Shown here: positions 1-11,257 of the stretch, one piece after another | Layout: every line of letters begins with the position of its first letter | Position numbering within the stretch: the stretch's first letter is position 1 | NCBI GenBank assembly: GCA_023614405.1 | Contig: CM042687.1 | Coordinates: 263,233,480-263,297,479 of the forward strand | DNA: 64,000 bases | Reading direction: 5' to 3' | DNA from: Avena insularis | Lineage: Eukaryota; Streptophyta; Magnoliopsida; Poales; Poaceae | Made by a program: the position numbers and the translations under genes | Notes under the pieces: generated by a model | Database searches by the model: none | What the model was told of the DNA's origin: nothing | Seen by the model: only the letters and a program-made list of their open reading frames with translations

Positions 1-1927
1 TCTTCAGGAGGAGGTGGGACATCATGTATGTGAGCATTCCAGTATGCACTACGCAGTATGATCACAGGTATGGCCCAGCTCAGACGATCCCCACCTAGTT
101 GATGCATTACCAGACTTTTTGGGACAAACTTGGGATCAACAATTTTCACCTTCACTAGAACACACTGATCACATTCATTAGAAGCATGCAAAATTATCAA
201 CAAGCCAAAGTCCTCTACAACACTGCAGATATAAGAGTTTGTCTGATAATCAAGGGGTAACCCAAGGAACATGATCCAGATAGCTCGACCATAGGATGTA
301 AGTCTCATATTTCTAGCTCCGGCATGTTTCACAAAAGTAATGGTGGTGATGTCATCCAGTTCAAAAGTTGTACCAATAGCCGTGTCTGCAGAAATCTCAT
401 CAACAAAAGTGTAGGATCCTAATCCAAAGGGGTGGTCAGCAACTTCCACCACCTCAAACCCAGACTCATTCAACAAATTTTGCAGACTAATTCTCATTTC
501 CTCTCTAAGGTGCACAGGGATAAACCTATTTGTCTCTGCAATGGTGACTCTCGGGTGTAACAGAGGGGGCTGAGCAGAGACAACCAAGTTTGTTCTAACC
601 TTGAGATTTGGAGGGCCTTGATCGATCGTCATACCAGGCAGCAAGAACTCCAGCGGATTGACAGGGAATGTGGCCATGGCAGCGGCGGCGTCGTCGTTGC
701 CCAGGAGAAGCAAAGGAGGGTTTACTGTTGCAAAAGAACTGGAAGGTAGAACGGCAAGATTTTTATCACAACCAATATTTGCAGCCCGACTCTTAACCAC
801 CCAGGTTTTACCTGAGTATAAATGTGTCTGTTTGTTAGAGAGATGTGTGCAATTAATGGGAATAACTCGATCATCAAAATCTTCTAAGCGCCCCTCTTTT
901 TTTTCCACAGAACTTTCGGCCTGCAGTTTTTTGTAGAGTGCCCTATCCCTCCACATTCCTTACAATGGGCCTTAACCCATCTGTATCGGTCTCTATTAAC
1001 CGGAAAAATCGAGCCCTTCTGATGGCAAGCGAGACACCCAATACCCGGGCAAGCATGGGCCAGATGTCCAAGGGCCGAACAATTAGAGCATTTGTTTAAC
1101 TTTCTCCAAATAAAATCATCTGGCGGTAAACATTTCAGATCCAACGTATGCATGATATCCGGATCGACGTAACGAGCTTTCCTGAGATCTAAAATATGCA
1201 GTAAAGTAGCCTCAGGAATAGAATGACAATACCTTGATTTAAATTTAGTCCCCACAAATACTCTAGAATATCCCATGAAATCCGGGGTAATGGCAACATT
1301 TTTGAAATTTCCAATCATAATGCTCTGTTTAGGAAAACCCATCGGCATATTGTTTGAATCTTTTGCACTGATAGAACTCTCATCCAAATGATTAATCATA
1401 GGAGATAATCCAAACTTTTGTAACTCAATATGGCCAGAAAAATCCCTTGAAGCACTTTCAGTTAAGAACTTAAGATTAGGTCTCCAATTTGTTGGGCTGC
1501 GTTGAGCCACCTCAAGAATTTGTTCATCAGAATGAATTGAGGGATCCAACAAAAAACCAGTAACAGTGGGATGAAAACCTCTGAACAGAGAAAAGTGGCA
1601 AATAAAGTCCAGCCAGATCCGATCCTTTAAACCATAAATGACATGACCGACTTTATTAGAGGCTAAGGAGAACCTGAATCTTTGATCACTAAGTTTGAAA
1701 ACTCTGAACCCAATGCTGTTACCACCAATGCAACATTGCAGAGCAATGCCAACTGATTCTTCGTTCAAATGGAAGGCAGCAGAAGAAAATGTAACAACCA
1801 AGAAGAATTCCTTTGAACCATTAGATGGCACGAAGTGTACTATCGATCCAAACTTTCTCCGTACCTGATTCTCCAACACCAGACCAGGGTTAAAATCCCA
1901 ATGAAGGAGTCCCTCCATAGAAACCAA
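1..1927 (-). pseudogene. CCHC zinc-knuckle protein of a repetitive grass family (partial, one frameshift)
   Basis: The first open frame runs from an ATG at 1927 (a second ATG at 1918 opens the sequence MEGLLHWDF and is the likelier start) to a TAG near 884. It ends with a cysteine-rich block at about residues 280-335 containing CSNCSALGHLAHAC and CKECGGIGHSTKNC, two CX2CX4HX4C knuckles that bind zinc and usually nucleic acid. A stop follows a run of eight T (plus strand, about 897-904). In the next minus frame the protein continues without any stop to base 1, so the gene is cut by the window edge. The N-terminal part resembles proteins annotated DUF4283/DUF7597-like or LINE ORF1-like that occur in many copies in cereals; I recall this only generally. 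Function is unknown. It could be a non-LTR retroelement ORF1, a domesticated gene or a pseudogene. The single homopolymer frameshift could also be an assembly error. Confidence 0.6.
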
Positions 1928-2118
1928 GAAAAAACCTAACGACCTACAAGTGAGTGGACGAAAGGATCACGTGATCACAATCGGTATGAGTGTGGAGAGG
2001 ACAGAGAGGGGAGAAGAATGGGTGGAGCAGAAAGGGAGGAGATCCCACGACAAGGGAGATCACCGGCGGCAAAGTGGGGGGCGGCCGAGGTCAGGGTGGT
2101 CGCCTCATCGCCACTCCA
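1928..2118 (-). other. Leader of the zinc-knuckle gene and junction with truncated Tat-1
   Basis: This 191-base stretch lies between the zinc-knuckle gene and the end of the recognisable Tat-1 gag frame. On the minus strand it is pyrimidine-rich (CTCC and TCTC runs) and holds an acceptor-like TTGTAG shortly before the start codon, as in a 5' untranslated region. No open frame of note was seen. The exact breakpoint where Tat-1 stops cannot be placed; about 2100-2119 is the best guess, because the gag protein loses its expected continuation there. Confidence 0.35.
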
Positions 2119-3311
2119 CTATTTTTGGATCCGGCCCATTCGGTCAAGCTTCAGCCTTGCATCATCCGGCTGAAGGTTCCTGCCTCCGAGTCTATCTCCC
2201 ATCGCTTGATATGCGTGATCCGACAATTCATATCCTTCATTTACCATCGCTGAGTAACCATCATTGTATATGTTTGCGTTCGGGTCAGCAGGCTGCTGCA
2301 CTGCTTTTCCCGCGCTTTGTTGTCTTCTTTCGGGTTGAGTTGGAGCATTATTCAGCGGTGGATTTCCTCCTCCTGTCGAGTGAGCTCCTCGCCTAGGTTG
2401 AGGCGCCAAGTTTTGCCCTCCGTTGTCATTTATTTGCCCTGCTTGCCTTTCTCGGCCTGCATTCTCCTGGTTCTCATTTCCTTGGGCATTATTCCTTCTC
2501 GTTCCCTGTGCATGCGCTAGGTTTCCCTGAGCCATTGCCGGGTCATACGTGATCATCTGCTTGTTTCTTCCTGAATCCACACTTTTTTCTTTTCTCGGTC
2601 TTGGCGCCGCTCCAGGTGAGGATGCCGTGTGACCTGCTGATCTTTCCGGGATAGGAGTTTCTGAGTGAACCAGCTGAGACCTCCCTGCTATACCCGGATT
2701 CACTCTGTAGTATGCCTCATTCAGCATGCTAGCTGCTCTTACCAGTTCGTTGACTCGCTCTTGTTGTCTTTTCTTTGCTTCTCCCATCAGATGGGGTAAT
2801 TCTGCCATTGCTGCTTCTGCGGCTCGCAGGTTAGATGTTGCTGTATTGTACGTTGGACGCATGGCTGTTTTGTTTGCTGTTCTCTGGTGTTATTTTTGAT
2901 GTTGCATCCGCCAGCTCCTCATTGAGGTTTCTTCCTCTTAACCTCGTTGCATCAAGCCGCTTTACGCCCTTGACTCGATTTGCCGACTTGATCTCTCGGG
3001 TCGTGATATCCACATCCTGCTGTAATTGTGCCAACTCCTTGGCTTTCTCTAGGACCTTTATTCTGGCCTCCTCTAACTCGGCTTGCACACGTGCAAGTTA
3101 GTTGTTCTTGCCATCGGCTCGCTTAATTTGTCTATCGCATCTTGCAGCTCCTTTTCCCTTTTACTCCTAGCTATGTTTTCTGGCTTTTCTAGCGGTGCCT
3201 TTGCTGTTCTTGCAGCTCTCGGCGTTTCCTCGTGATTTCCTCCCTCGGGATCCTTGTTCACTACTGGAGCTATCGGTGGAGCTGCTGGGTTCGGAGCTGT
3301 CATCATTACCT
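2119..3311 (-). pseudogene. Tat-1 gag-like region, downstream half
   Basis: Three overlapping minus frames (3311 to 3073, 3088 to 2831, 2862 to 2119) read as one protein with frameshifts near 3098 and 2870. Content is low-complexity and hydrophilic: a proline/alanine-rich start (TAPNPAAPPIAPVV), a Glu/Lys/Arg-rich stretch likely to form a coiled coil, then a Gln/Asn/Gly/Arg-rich section ending in a block with GGRNLQPDDARLKLD. This is the usual composition of the N-terminal part of Tat-type gag. The capsid domain that should follow is missing. Joining across Copia-A at CCATG continues the reading frame from 14379. It is non-functional. Confidence 0.55.
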
Positions 3312-3316
3312 CCATG
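3312..3316. repeat. Target-site duplication CCATG, left of Copia-A
   Basis: CCATG directly precedes the first TG of the Copia-A LTR here. It recurs at 5238-5242 after the solo LTR and at 14374-14378 after the right LTR. Three copies around two LTR units are what a tandem duplication plus LTR-LTR recombination should leave. Confidence 0.85.
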
Positions 3317-5237
3317 TGTAGGGGTTCGTAGCATGGAAAACAAAAAATTTCTATCGCATGCAAACAAACAAGCCAAGATCTATCTACTAGATTGTAGCAA
3401 CGAGTCAATAGAGGAACTCACCTTCGAAGATTCTAAAGCGGTTAACGAGAGCAGATTCTCGTGGGTGATGTAGTCGTACTCTTCCGATCTCAAGATCGCG
3501 TAGACGATCCTTCCGGCGCTGCGTTCCGGCAGCGCTTCCGCGGTCGGTCACACGTTCGGTACTCGATGAAGAACTTCCTCTCCCTTGTTCCAGCAGGCAG
3601 CGGAGGTTGTAACACTCTCCTCGCGATTCCGGCAGCACGACGGCGTGGTACCAGAAGTAGAGGGGAGATCTCGCAGGGCTTCGCCTTAAGCCGGAGCGAG
3701 TATGGTGGACTATGAGAGAGGCCTTGGTGATCTAGGGTTTAGAGGGCACCAAGGGGTGGAGCTTGGCCGGCGGCTAGGGCTTGGGGAATCCCCAAGTCGG
3801 CGGCTAGGAGAAACCCTAGGGGCGGCAGCGACTTGCAGGAGGCCGGCAGCTAGGTTTAGGGTTTGGGTGGTGTTGGGTGTAGGAAGAGGGCACTGCCCTC
3901 CTTTTATAGGTGGGAGGGCGCGGCTTGGGAGGAGGGAGTCCTCCCCCAAGTCGGCCTCCTTGGCCGGCGGGTGGAGGGAGAGGAACTCCTCCCCAAGTAG
4001 GTTTCCTACTCTCCCTCCACCAAGCAAAACTGCCGTTTGACTTTTTCAAATTGGCGTTTGACTTTCAAACTAGGATTTGATTTCTCCCTTTATTTTGCGC
4101 AGCCATGATACCTAGTACATGATGCAACCATTCCACATTGTCATGACACATTCATGTACCCTTCCCCTCCGGAGTGCCGGACCTTCCGGAACCTTCTAGA
4201 ACATTCCTGATGAAAACACCGAAATCATTCCGCAACTCTGAAACAGGACTTTCCTTATATGAATCTTATTCTCCGGACCATTCTGGATCTCCTCGTGATA
4301 TCCCGGATCCCATCCGAGACTCCGAACAACATTTGGTATCTTACTCATCATTACATAACTACTCAACAACATCAAATCCTTAAGTGTGTCTCCCTACGGT
4401 TCGTGAATTATGCAGACATGATCGAGACACCTCTCCGATCAATAACCAATAGAGGAATCTGGAAATTCATATGGTTCCCACATATTTCTACGATTACTTT
4501 GCGATCGAATGAACCACTTACATACGATACCAATTTCCCTTTGTCTCACGATTGTTTACTTATCTGAGGTTTTGATTGTCGGTATCTCTGCATACCTAGT
4601 TCAACCTCGTTACTGATAAGTACTCTTTTCTCATTCCCGTGATATGTGATCCCTTGTGAGCCAGTCACATGCTTGCAAGCTAATTGGATGACATTCCACC
4701 GAGAGGGCCCAGAGTATATCTATCCGTCATATGGATGGACAAATCCCACTCTTGATCCATGTGTTTCAACCCATACTTTCCGAACACTCAATGCCACCTT
4801 TATAGCCACCCAGTTACGGTGTGGTGTTTGATGTCATCAAAGCATCCTTCCGGTGATGGTGATAAGCATGATCTCATGGTCGAAGGAATTAGGTTACTAT
4901 GTATCAGAAAGCTTATAGCAATTGAACTATTAAAATGACTTGATCTTTATGCTACGCTTATCTATAGGAGTATGTCCATCATACCATTCTCCTAATGATA
5001 TGATCTTGTTGTTAATAACATCTCAATGTTCATGATAGGGAAACCACAATCATCTATTAACCAACAAGCTAGTATTATGAAGAGGCTTTACTAGGGACTC
5101 TAATTTAGTTTACAAATCACACAAGTATTAATGTTTCCTGGTTAATACTGTTATAGCATGAATGTAAATATTTCTCATAAACACAAAGATATAATAATAA
5201 CTACATTTATTATTGCCTCTAGGGCATATCTCCAACA
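3317..5237 (-). repeat. Copia-A solo LTR (LTR-a)
   Basis: This complete LTR of 1,921 bases runs TGTAGGGGTTCG to GCATATCTCCAACA on the plus strand, so TGTTGGAGATATGCCC to CCCCTACA in element sense. It matches 12447-14373 almost base for base. It is flanked on both sides by CCATG but is followed by Tat-1 sequence rather than copia internal sequence, so it is a solo LTR. A TATA-like box on the minus strand (TATAAAA, 3902-3908) marks the likely promoter. Small GC-rich frames between 3700 and 4050 are LTR sequence, not genes. Confidence 0.85.
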
Positions 5238-6745
5238 CCATGGAGACGAGTTGGTGAAGCTTTCCGGTGACAGAACATTGGCGGATCGGCGCCAGGGGCA
5301 GCAGCTCGGATATCACGGCGCTCCATGCGCACGGCGAAGTAGACCTGGTGCTCGCCGAACTTGATGAAGCGACCGCCCCTAGGGAACGGCTTGGTCCCGA
5401 AACACCCCGCGTTTTCGCTGACGAAGTTGAGCACTCCAAACCTCTAGATGAGGCCGGAGTATACGCGCTCACCGGTCTTGGCGATGATATTGCCCGTCCG
5501 GATGAAGACTCCATCAAGCACCTGCTTCTGCCCCACGGTGGGCGCCAACTGTCGTGGTGGTGTCATGGCAGATGCCATGAGTATGCTTAAGTTGGGGGCC
5601 GAATGGGTGCTTGTGGTCACTGGGGAGGGTGTGCACAGTCGAGCCATGCACGAAGAACAAGATGAACTCTCCACACTTAGGAATTTGATTGATGCTTAGG
5701 AATTACAAGTGCTCCTTGAGCTATATCGACTAGTGTTCTAGGCACTAGTTCCCTACTTGGTCCAACCTCCTCCTACTACAGCTATGCCCTTCCTTATATA
5801 GGCAGCGCTATGTAGCTTATACCCATGTCGGTTCTAGGGTTTACTGTTTGGATCTTGGTCCTTACAATATGGGCTAGGCCATGGGCTTGTCCTAAGCCCA
5901 ATGGCCCAGTCCATAAAGCTTGACAGCAAACGGTCTTCTGGTACGTCGTCTCCTGTTCCTTTTGGCGTCATGCAGTAACTTTGTACGTCGGCCTTTGCTT
6001 TGGGCGTCACCCGGCTCCTTTTGTGTCACCCGACGTCACCCCTCTATTTTGACCATGCTTTACCATGGTCCCTCCTGAACCTTACTCGGAAAGGTGCCAC
6101 GCGTCCTTTCTGACTCGGCCCTGCCTCGGAAGACTCGGCTCATTGGTTCCTGCAAGAGTAAAAACTTTGTCTTATGCGGGCTGACATAGTTCATATGTCG
6201 GCCGCACACGATTATCTCTTCCGACCGTTCTTACCTGGCCTAGTTCTTTCTTTACTCGGAGCTAGCCAAGATGTGCTATGTTTCACCCCTCGTGACCCTA
6301 CCGGGGGTTATCCCCCCGACATGGAGAGCATGCAAGATCACAAACAACACATACATGATAGAATCAATAAGACAAAACCATTAATCAATTTGACATAGTA
6401 ATCTCAATATCTATCGGATCCCTGCAAACACAACATGCATGATTACAAATAGATGAGATCTTGATCATGAACGGAGCTCACAAGATCTAGACATGAAAGC
6501 ACAAAGGAGAAGATACAACCATCTACCTACTACATGGACCCATAGTCCAAGGTGGAACTACTCACGCTTCATACCGGAGGCTGGCATGATGAAGAAGAAG
6601 GCCTCCGGGATGATCTCCCCTCCGGCAGGGTGCCGAGAAGAGCTTCAGGTCCCCTGATCTCGGGACGATGGTGGTGGCGGCTACAGATGGTTTCGTGGAA
6701 TATTGATCGGGTACTTAGGGTTTAGGCATCAGGGGCTTCTTATGG
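5238..6745 (-). repeat. Duplicated flank: Tat-1 5' end plus Athila-L LTR fragment
   Basis: This block repeats 14374-15886 in the same order and orientation. It holds gag start (5238-5549), Tat-1 LTR (5550-6321, TGTCGTGG to CCCCGACA, 772 bases) and Athila-L LTR piece (6322-6745). It ends abruptly inside the Athila LTR and joins the middle of a Copia-A LTR at a shared TATGG (6741-6745). It lies between the solo LTR and the truncated LTR of Copia-A and so is the second copy made by a tandem duplication. In this copy the Tat-1 reading frame still crosses the primer site open. Confidence 0.8.
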
Positions 6746-7248
6746 ATGAACAAATCCCACTCTTGATTCATGTATTTCAACCCATACTTTCCGAACACTC
6801 AATGCCACCTTTATAGCCACCCAGTTACGGTGTGGTGTTTGATGTCATCAAAGCATCCTTCCGGTGATGATGATAAGCATGATCTCATGGTCGAAGGAAT
6901 TAGGTTACTATGTATCAGAAAGCTTATAGCAATTGAACTATTAAAATGACTTGATCTTTATGCTACACTTATCTATACGAGTATGTCCATCATACCATTC
7001 TCCTAATGATATGATCTTGTTGTTAATAACATCTCAATGTTCATGATAGGGAAACCACAATCATCTATTAACCAACAAGCTAGTATTATGAAGAGGCTTT
7101 ACTAGGGACTCTAATTTAGTTTACAAATCACAGAAGTATTAATGTTTCCTGGTTAATACTGTTATAGCATGAATGTAAATATTTATCATAAACACAAAGA
7201 TATAATAGTAACTACATTTATTATTGCCTCTAGGGCATATCTCCAACA
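6741..7248 (-). repeat. Copia-A truncated 3' LTR
   Basis: These 508 bases match the right-hand end of the solo LTR (about 4730-5237), ending GCATATCTCCAACA, and are followed directly by the polypurine tract of the internal region. The outer 1.4 kb is missing. Instead the sequence joins the Athila LTR fragment through TATGG. It is the breakpoint of the tandem duplication. Confidence 0.85.
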
Positions 7249-7264
7249 GTCTCCCACTTGCACT
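7249..7264 (-). other. Copia-A polypurine tract
   Basis: On the minus strand GCAAGTGGGAGAC stands immediately before the LTR start TGTTGGAG. This is the usual plus-strand priming site of plant copia elements. Copia-B has the same GCAAGTGGGAGAC before its LTR at 49742, which supports a shared lineage. Confidence 0.75.
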
Positions 7265-7282
7265 AGAGTCAACTAATCTAGA

Positions 7283-10200
7283 TTACATGGTAATATACCG
7301 AACACCCATGGCGGTTTGGTGCTGGTCATGTTTTGCCCTCGGGAGAGGTTTAGTCAACGGATCCGCCACATTCAGATCTGTGTGTACTTTGCAAATCTTT
7401 ATGTCACCATCTTGGACATGTTCTCGAATAGCGTGAAAACGTAGCTTGATGTGCGTCAGCTTCTTGTGTGACCTTGGTTCTTGCGCATTGGCTATGGAGC
7501 CCATGTTATCATAGTAGATAGACATTGCGTCCAGCGCACTTGGAACCACACCGAGCTTTGTAATGAACTCCTTCATCCATATCGCTTCTTGTGAAGCCTC
7601 CGAAGCAGCTATGTATTCTGATTCAGTTGAAGATCTCGCCAGAATGCTTTGCTTTGCACTCCTCCAGCTAATTGCTACACCATTCAAAGTAAATACGTAT
7701 CCAGATTGAGATTTAGAATCATCCGGATCGGTGTTCCAACTAGCATCGGTGTAAACATTAACAACGAGCTGTTCATCACCTCCATAAGAAAGAACCATAT
7801 CCTTAGTTATTCTCAAGTGCTTAAGGATGTTTTTGACCGCTGTCCAATGATCCACTCCTGGATCACTTTGATATCTGCTAGTTAAACTAACAACATATGC
7901 AATGTCGGGTCTAGTACATAGCATGGCATACATTTGAGATCCTATGGCTGAGGCATAGGGAGTCTTACTCATCCTTTCTCTATCTTCTGCCGTTGCTGGA
8001 CTTTGAGTTTTACTCAAGGTCGTATTGGGCAACATGGGCAAGAACCCTTTCTTGCTATCTTCCATTCCAAACCTCTTTAGAACTTTGTCCAAATATGTAC
8101 TTTGTGACAATGATATTAGGCGTCTTGATCTATCTCTATAAATCTTTATGCCTAATATGTAAGCTGCTTCACCAAGATCTTTCATTGAAAAACTATTATT
8201 CAAATTTTCCTTGACACTATTAAGAAGGTCTACATCATTCCCAATCAACAATATGTCATCTACATATAGTATTAAGAATGCTACAGAGCTCCCACTCACT
8301 TTCTTGTAAATACAAGCTTCTCCATAAGTCTGTATAAAACCAAAACTTTTGATTACCTTATCAAAACGTTGATTCCAACTTCGGGATGCTTGCTTCAACC
8401 CATATATGGCCCGTTGAAGTTTTCATACCTTGTTAGCATCTTTAGGATCGACAAAACCTTTGAGTTGCATCATATACAACTCTTCATTAATGTCTCCATT
8501 GAGGAATGCTATTTTGACATCCATCTGCCATATCTCATAATCGTAATATGCAGCGATTGCTAACATAATCCTCACAGACTTTAGCTTCGCTACTGGTGAG
8601 AAAGTCTCATCATAGTCAACTCCTTGAATTTGTAGAAACCCTTTTGCGACAAGTCGAGCTTTATAGACAGTAACATTACCATCAGCATCTGTTTTCTTCT
8701 TGAAAATCCATTTGTTCTCGACAGCCTTCTGGCCATCCGGTAAGTCCACCAAAGTCCATACTTGGTTTTCGTACATGGATCCAATTTCGGGTTTCATGGC
8801 TTCTTGCCATTTATTGGAATATGGGCTCATCATCGCTTCCTCATATGTCTCGGGGTCATCGGTGTTGTCCACCAACATGACACTCATAACGGGATCATAC
8901 CAATCAGGAGTGGTACGAGTTCTCGTTGATCTGCGAGGTTCTGTAGCAACTTCAACTGAAGTTTCATGATCATCATCATTAGCTTCCTCTCTTATTTGTG
9001 TAGGTGCCATAGGAACTACTTCCGGTACTGCGCTAATCGCAAGTTCGACAGAAGGTTCGACAACCTCATCGAGTTCTACATTCCTTCCAGTCACTTCTTT
9101 CGAGAGAAATTCTTTCTCTAGAAAGGATCCATTCTTGACAACGAAGATTTTGCCCTCGGATCTATGATAGAAGGTATACCCAATAGTTTCCTTCGGGTAT
9201 CCTATGAAGACGCATTTTCCGCTTTGGGTTCAAGCTTGTCCGGCTGTAACTTCTTTACATAGGCTTCGGAACCCCAAACTTTAAGGAACGACAATCTAGG
9301 TTTCTTCCCGAACCATAATTCATACGTTGTCGTTTCAACGGATTTAGATGGTGCCCTATTTAAAGTGAATGCGGCTATTTCTAATGCATAACCCCAAAAT
9401 GATAGCAGTAAATCTGTAAGTGACATCATAGAACGAACCATATCTAAGAGAGTTTGATTACGACGTTCGGACACACCATTACGCTGTTGTGTTCCCGGCG
9501 GTGTCAATTGTGAAAGTATTCCGCATTTCTTCAAATGCTCGCCAAACTCGTAACTTAGATATTCACCGCCACGATCAGAACGTAGAAAATTTAATCTTCT
9601 TGTTACGTTGCTTCTCTACCTCACTTTGAAATTCCTTAAACTTCTCGAAAGTTTCGGACTTATGTTTCATGAAATAGATATACCCATATCTACTCAAGTC
9701 ATCCGTGAAGGTAAGAACATAACGATAACCACCACGCGATGCTACACTCATTGGACCACACACATCGGTATGTATGATTTCCAACAAGTCCGTAGCTCGC
9801 TCCATTATACCAGAAAATGGAGTCTTAGTCATTTTACCCATCAGACATGCTTCGCATCTTTCAAGTGATTCGAAATCAAGTGATTCAAGAAGTCCATCGG
9901 AATGGAGTTTCTTCATACGCTTCACTCCAATGTGACCAAGACGACAGTGCCACATATAGGTCGAGGTATCGCTCAATTTCAACCGTCTAGCTTCAATGTT
10001 ATTAATATGTGTATTTCCACTATCGAGATTCAATAAGAATAGACCATCTATCAAAGGTGCATGTGCATGAAACATATTACTCATATAAATCGAATAACCA
10101 TTATTCTCGAACTTAAATAAGTAACCGTCTCACAATAAACATGATCCCGATATAATGTTCATGCTCAACACAGGCACCAAATAACAATTATTTAAGTATA

Positions 10201-10366
10201 AAACTAATCCTGATGGTAGATGAAGAGGTAGCGTGCCGACCGCGATCACATCAACCTTTGATACATATCCAACGCGCATCGTCACCTTGTTATTCTCTAG
10301 CTTCCGTTTATTCTGCAGTACCTGTTTTGAGTTACAAATATGAGAAACCGAACCAGTATCAAATAC
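7283..10366 (-). pseudogene. pol: Copia-A pol: protease, integrase, reverse transcriptase, RNase H (broken)
   Basis: Sense order from 10366 leftwards. Protease: core VFDTGSVSHIC directly after the gag stop. GAG-pre-integrase: MWHCRLGHIGVKRM (about 9970). Integrase catalytic core: HTDVCGPMSVASRGG and FTDDLSRYGYIYF, then an NGVSERRNQTLLD motif (about 9470). Reverse transcriptase of the RVT_2 type: 9094 to about 8000, with NKWIFKKKTDADGNV, QMDVKIAFLNGDI and the catalytic ILYVDDILLIG. RNase H: VYTDASWN and SSTESEYIAASEA, with stop at 7283. The reading frame is broken by a TAG at the gag/protease boundary, a TGA near 10119, frameshifts near 9565 and 9215, and a TGA near 8425. The family normally makes one polyprotein; this copy cannot. 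Confidence 0.88.
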
Positions 10367-11257
10367 CTAGGTACTACTACGAGTACTAGTGAGATACACA
10401 TCAATAACATGTATATCGGATATACCTTTCTTCTTGATGTTGCTGTTCTTCAAATCTGCCAAGTACTTTGGGCAATTCCTCTTCCAGTGACCCTCTCCCT
10501 TGCAGTAAAAGCACTCAGTATCAGGCTTAGGTCCAGCCTTGGTCTTCTTCGCCGGTGCGACAACTTTCTTACCACCCTTCTTGAAGTTTCCCTTTTGCTT
10601 AGACTTGCCCTTCTTGAATTTGGTGGTCTTATTGACCAACAACACTTGATGCTCTTTCTTTATCTCCACTTCTACAGATTTCAACATGGAGAAGAGTTCT
10701 GGCAACGTCTTGTTCATGGTTTGCATATTGTAGTTCATCACAAAGTTCTTGTAACTTGGTGGCAGTGATTGGAGGACACGATAAATCCCCAAAGAATTAG
10801 GAATCACTATACCTAAACTTTGGAGTTTGTTTGCGTGCCCAGACATCTTAAGAACATGCTCACTAACGGAGCTGCCCTCTTCTATCTTGCAGTTAAAGAA
10901 CTTTTCAGAAGCCTCATAACTCTCAACTGCCGCGTGAGCCTCAAATATCATTTTGAGTTCACGGACAATATCATGTGGGTCATGGTTCTCAAACCTTTTC
11001 TGAAGCTCCGATTCCAAACCATACAAGATAGCACACTGAATGGAGTACTGATTCTTCTGAGTGAGGTAAACATTCTTTACTTCATCGGTAGCATTAGCTG
11101 CAGGCGGGTCACCCAGCGGTGCATCTAGCACATAGGTCAAATTACCAGCATTGAGGACAATCCTCAAACTACGGAACCAATCAGTGAAGTTGCTTCCATT
11201 GTTTTTCAACTTTTCTTTCTCTAGGAACGCATTAAAATTGATGGTAGGGGCCGCCAT
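10367..11257 (-). CDS. gag: Copia-A gag (nucleocapsid protein)
   Basis: The open frame begins at an upstream ATG at 11278, but the conserved start is the ATG at 11257 (MAAPTINFNAFLEKEK). The N-terminal two thirds is the plant copia gag (UBN2-like) domain, including NFTDWFRSLRIVL, with alpha-helical capsid character. Then comes a basic Lys-rich linker and one CCHC knuckle, CFYCKGEGHWKRNC, at about residues 253-266 from the upstream ATG, for packaging element RNA. It ends at a TAG that probably replaced a tryptophan codon, because protease follows in the same frame. The gag frame itself shows no internal break, the best-preserved part of Copia-A. Confidence 0.85.
   Translation of the reverse strand: MAAPTINFNAFLEKEKLKNNGSNFTDWFRSLRIVLNAGNLTYVLDAPLGDPPAANATDEVKNVYLTQKNQYSIQCAILYGLESELQKRFENHDPHDIVRELKMIFEAHAAVESYEASEKFFNCKIEEGSSVSEHVLKMSGHANKLQSLGIVIPNSLGIYRVLQSLPPSYKNFVMNYNMQTMNKTLPELFSMLKSVEVEIKKEHQVLLVNKTTKFKKGKSKQKGNFKKGGKKVVAPAKKTKAGPKPDTECFYCKGEGHWKRNCPKYLADLKNSNIKKKGISDIHVIDVYLTSTRSST

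Noticed and set aside
1950..2396. 148-codon plus-strand ORF opposite Tat-1 gag and the zinc-knuckle leader
   Set aside because: No recognisable domain, spans the junction of two different elements.
3695..4049. Overlapping frames rich in Pro/Arg in the Copia-A LTR (also 12833-13216)
   Set aside because: Both strands are open because of composition; the segment is the promoter region of the LTR with a TATA box.
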